From Spirochaetia bacterium (GTDB lineage Bacteria; Spirochaetota; Leptospiria; Leptospirales; Leptonemataceae), in NCBI GenBank assembly GCA_021413825.1, contig JAIOPQ010000011.1, positions 34,709 through 98,708 on the forward strand: 64,000 nucleotides of DNA, written 5' to 3'. Shown in pieces: positions 63,763 through 64,000 of this stretch. Each line of letters begins with the position of its first letter. The first letter of the stretch is position 1. The notes under the pieces were generated by a model. That model was given only the letters and a program-made list of their open reading frames with translations. It had not been told where the DNA came from and searched no databases. Made by a program: the position numbers and the translations under genes.

Positions 63763-63796
63763 AAAGGCTACACAGGTAAATCCCCGGAGGTAACCG

Positions 63797-64000
63797 ATGA
63801 ATAAAGTATTTAAATGGTCAGGAGGGGTCCTGTTGTGCGCATCAATGCCACTCATGGCCGAAGAGACCAAACTACCTAACGCAAGCATTGACGTAAATGC
63901 TACAGTAGTATCGAACTATGTTTTCCGCGGTGCGGACATACATCAGAATAAGTTCGTGCAAGAAAGAAAGGCTTATGACGGTAAGAATATTGCACCAGCC
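63797..64000 (+). CDS. TorF/TIGR02001-like outer-membrane porin (partial, right edge)
   Basis: First 68 codons, open to the window end. Signal peptide MNKVFKWSGGVLLCASMPLMA is followed by NASIDVNATVVSNYVFRGADIHQNK; the SNYVFRG motif is the hallmark of the TIGR02001/TorF family of putative beta-barrel porins. GGAGG lies seven bases before the ATG. In several bacteria this family stands beside ammonium transporter and PII genes, which fits the sigma-54 promoter ahead of it; those neighbours, if present, are beyond the edge. Confidence 0.82.
   Translation, partial: MNKVFKWSGGVLLCASMPLMAEETKLPNASIDVNATVVSNYVFRGADIHQNKFVQERKAYDGKNIAPA

Noticed and set aside
63410..63796. Riboswitch in the 387-base leader before the TorF-like gene
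   Set aside because: I compared it by eye with cobalamin, TPP, SAM, glutamine and c-di-GMP consensus motifs and found no match; the sigma-54 promoter explains regulation better.
1..64000. tRNA, rRNA, CRISPR array, prophage or transposase
   Set aside because: No cloverleaf with a CCA-like end, rRNA-like stretch, regularly spaced repeats, or integrase/transposase motifs were seen. An exhaustive tRNA scan could not be run.

Overview
The window most likely comes from a spirochaete of the Leptospiraceae or a close, probably uncultured relative. The main evidence is the heme locus at 55-62 kb: hemA, a fused hemC-hemD, hemL, then a histidine kinase and response regulator inside the operon, then hemE. 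This arrangement is characteristic of Leptospira. Supporting signs are a DUF1577/PilZ-like protein, an OmpL47-like surface protein, many lipoproteins with relaxed spirochaetal lipoboxes, and abundant c-di-GMP and stress-type signalling genes. I see no rRNA, tRNA, CRISPR array, integrase or transposase.

Layout. 0-3 kb: a leftward group (GT9 glycosyltransferase, rsmI, DoxX, rhodanese). 3-7.4 kb: a rightward group with a lipoprotein, an EAL phosphodiesterase and a NodU/SxtI-type carbamoyltransferase followed by SxtJ-like and DUF5989-like membrane proteins. 7.5-16 kb: class V aminotransferase, LysM/M23 peptidase, HAD phosphatase, two Cys-rich secreted proteins, a GH1 glycosidase, an OmpL47-like protein, a dispersed inverted-repeat element, purM and a Lys/Asp repeat protein. 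16-23.8 kb: alpha/beta hydrolase, purD, a lipoprotein/MoxR/DUF58 cluster and an aldo/keto reductase; the DUF58 and reductase genes are broken. 23.8-35 kb: deacetylase, DUF2079 protein, purL, GGDEF cyclase, SlyD-like FKBP, S41 lipoprotein protease and a GlcG-like protein. 35-46 kb: methyltransferase, proA, a broken methyltransferase, SUMF1-like, NADase-type glycan-binding-like and SH3 lipoproteins, a penicillin-acylase-family hydrolase, an HTH/Vps62-like pair and an M15 peptidase. 46-54 kb: a very large 7TM kinase-receiver-PP2C protein, pdhABC, cytochrome c and an unknown gene. 54-62 kb: EamA transporter and the heme operon. 62-64 kb: a DUF1577-like protein and the start of a TorF-like porin behind a good sigma-54 promoter candidate.

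How the genes work together. Heme synthesis runs from glutamyl-tRNA to uroporphyrinogen III and coproporphyrinogen, except that hemB is not in the locus. The embedded two-component system probably controls it. Pyruvate dehydrogenase E1/E2 feeds acetyl-CoA. purM, purD and purL are scattered rather than clustered.

The most unusual points are: (1) three genes (DUF58, aldo/keto reductase, SAM methyltransferase) that each carry an internal deletion with a change of frame within 16 kb, caused either by decay or by assembly error; (2) the SxtI/J/K-like triad; (3) a sigma-54 promoter with an upstream palindrome before the TorF-like porin; (4) a gene that seems to begin at a non-canonical CTG overlapping the cytochrome c stop; and (5) two small genes of 50-52 codons (7274-7426 and 31319-31477).
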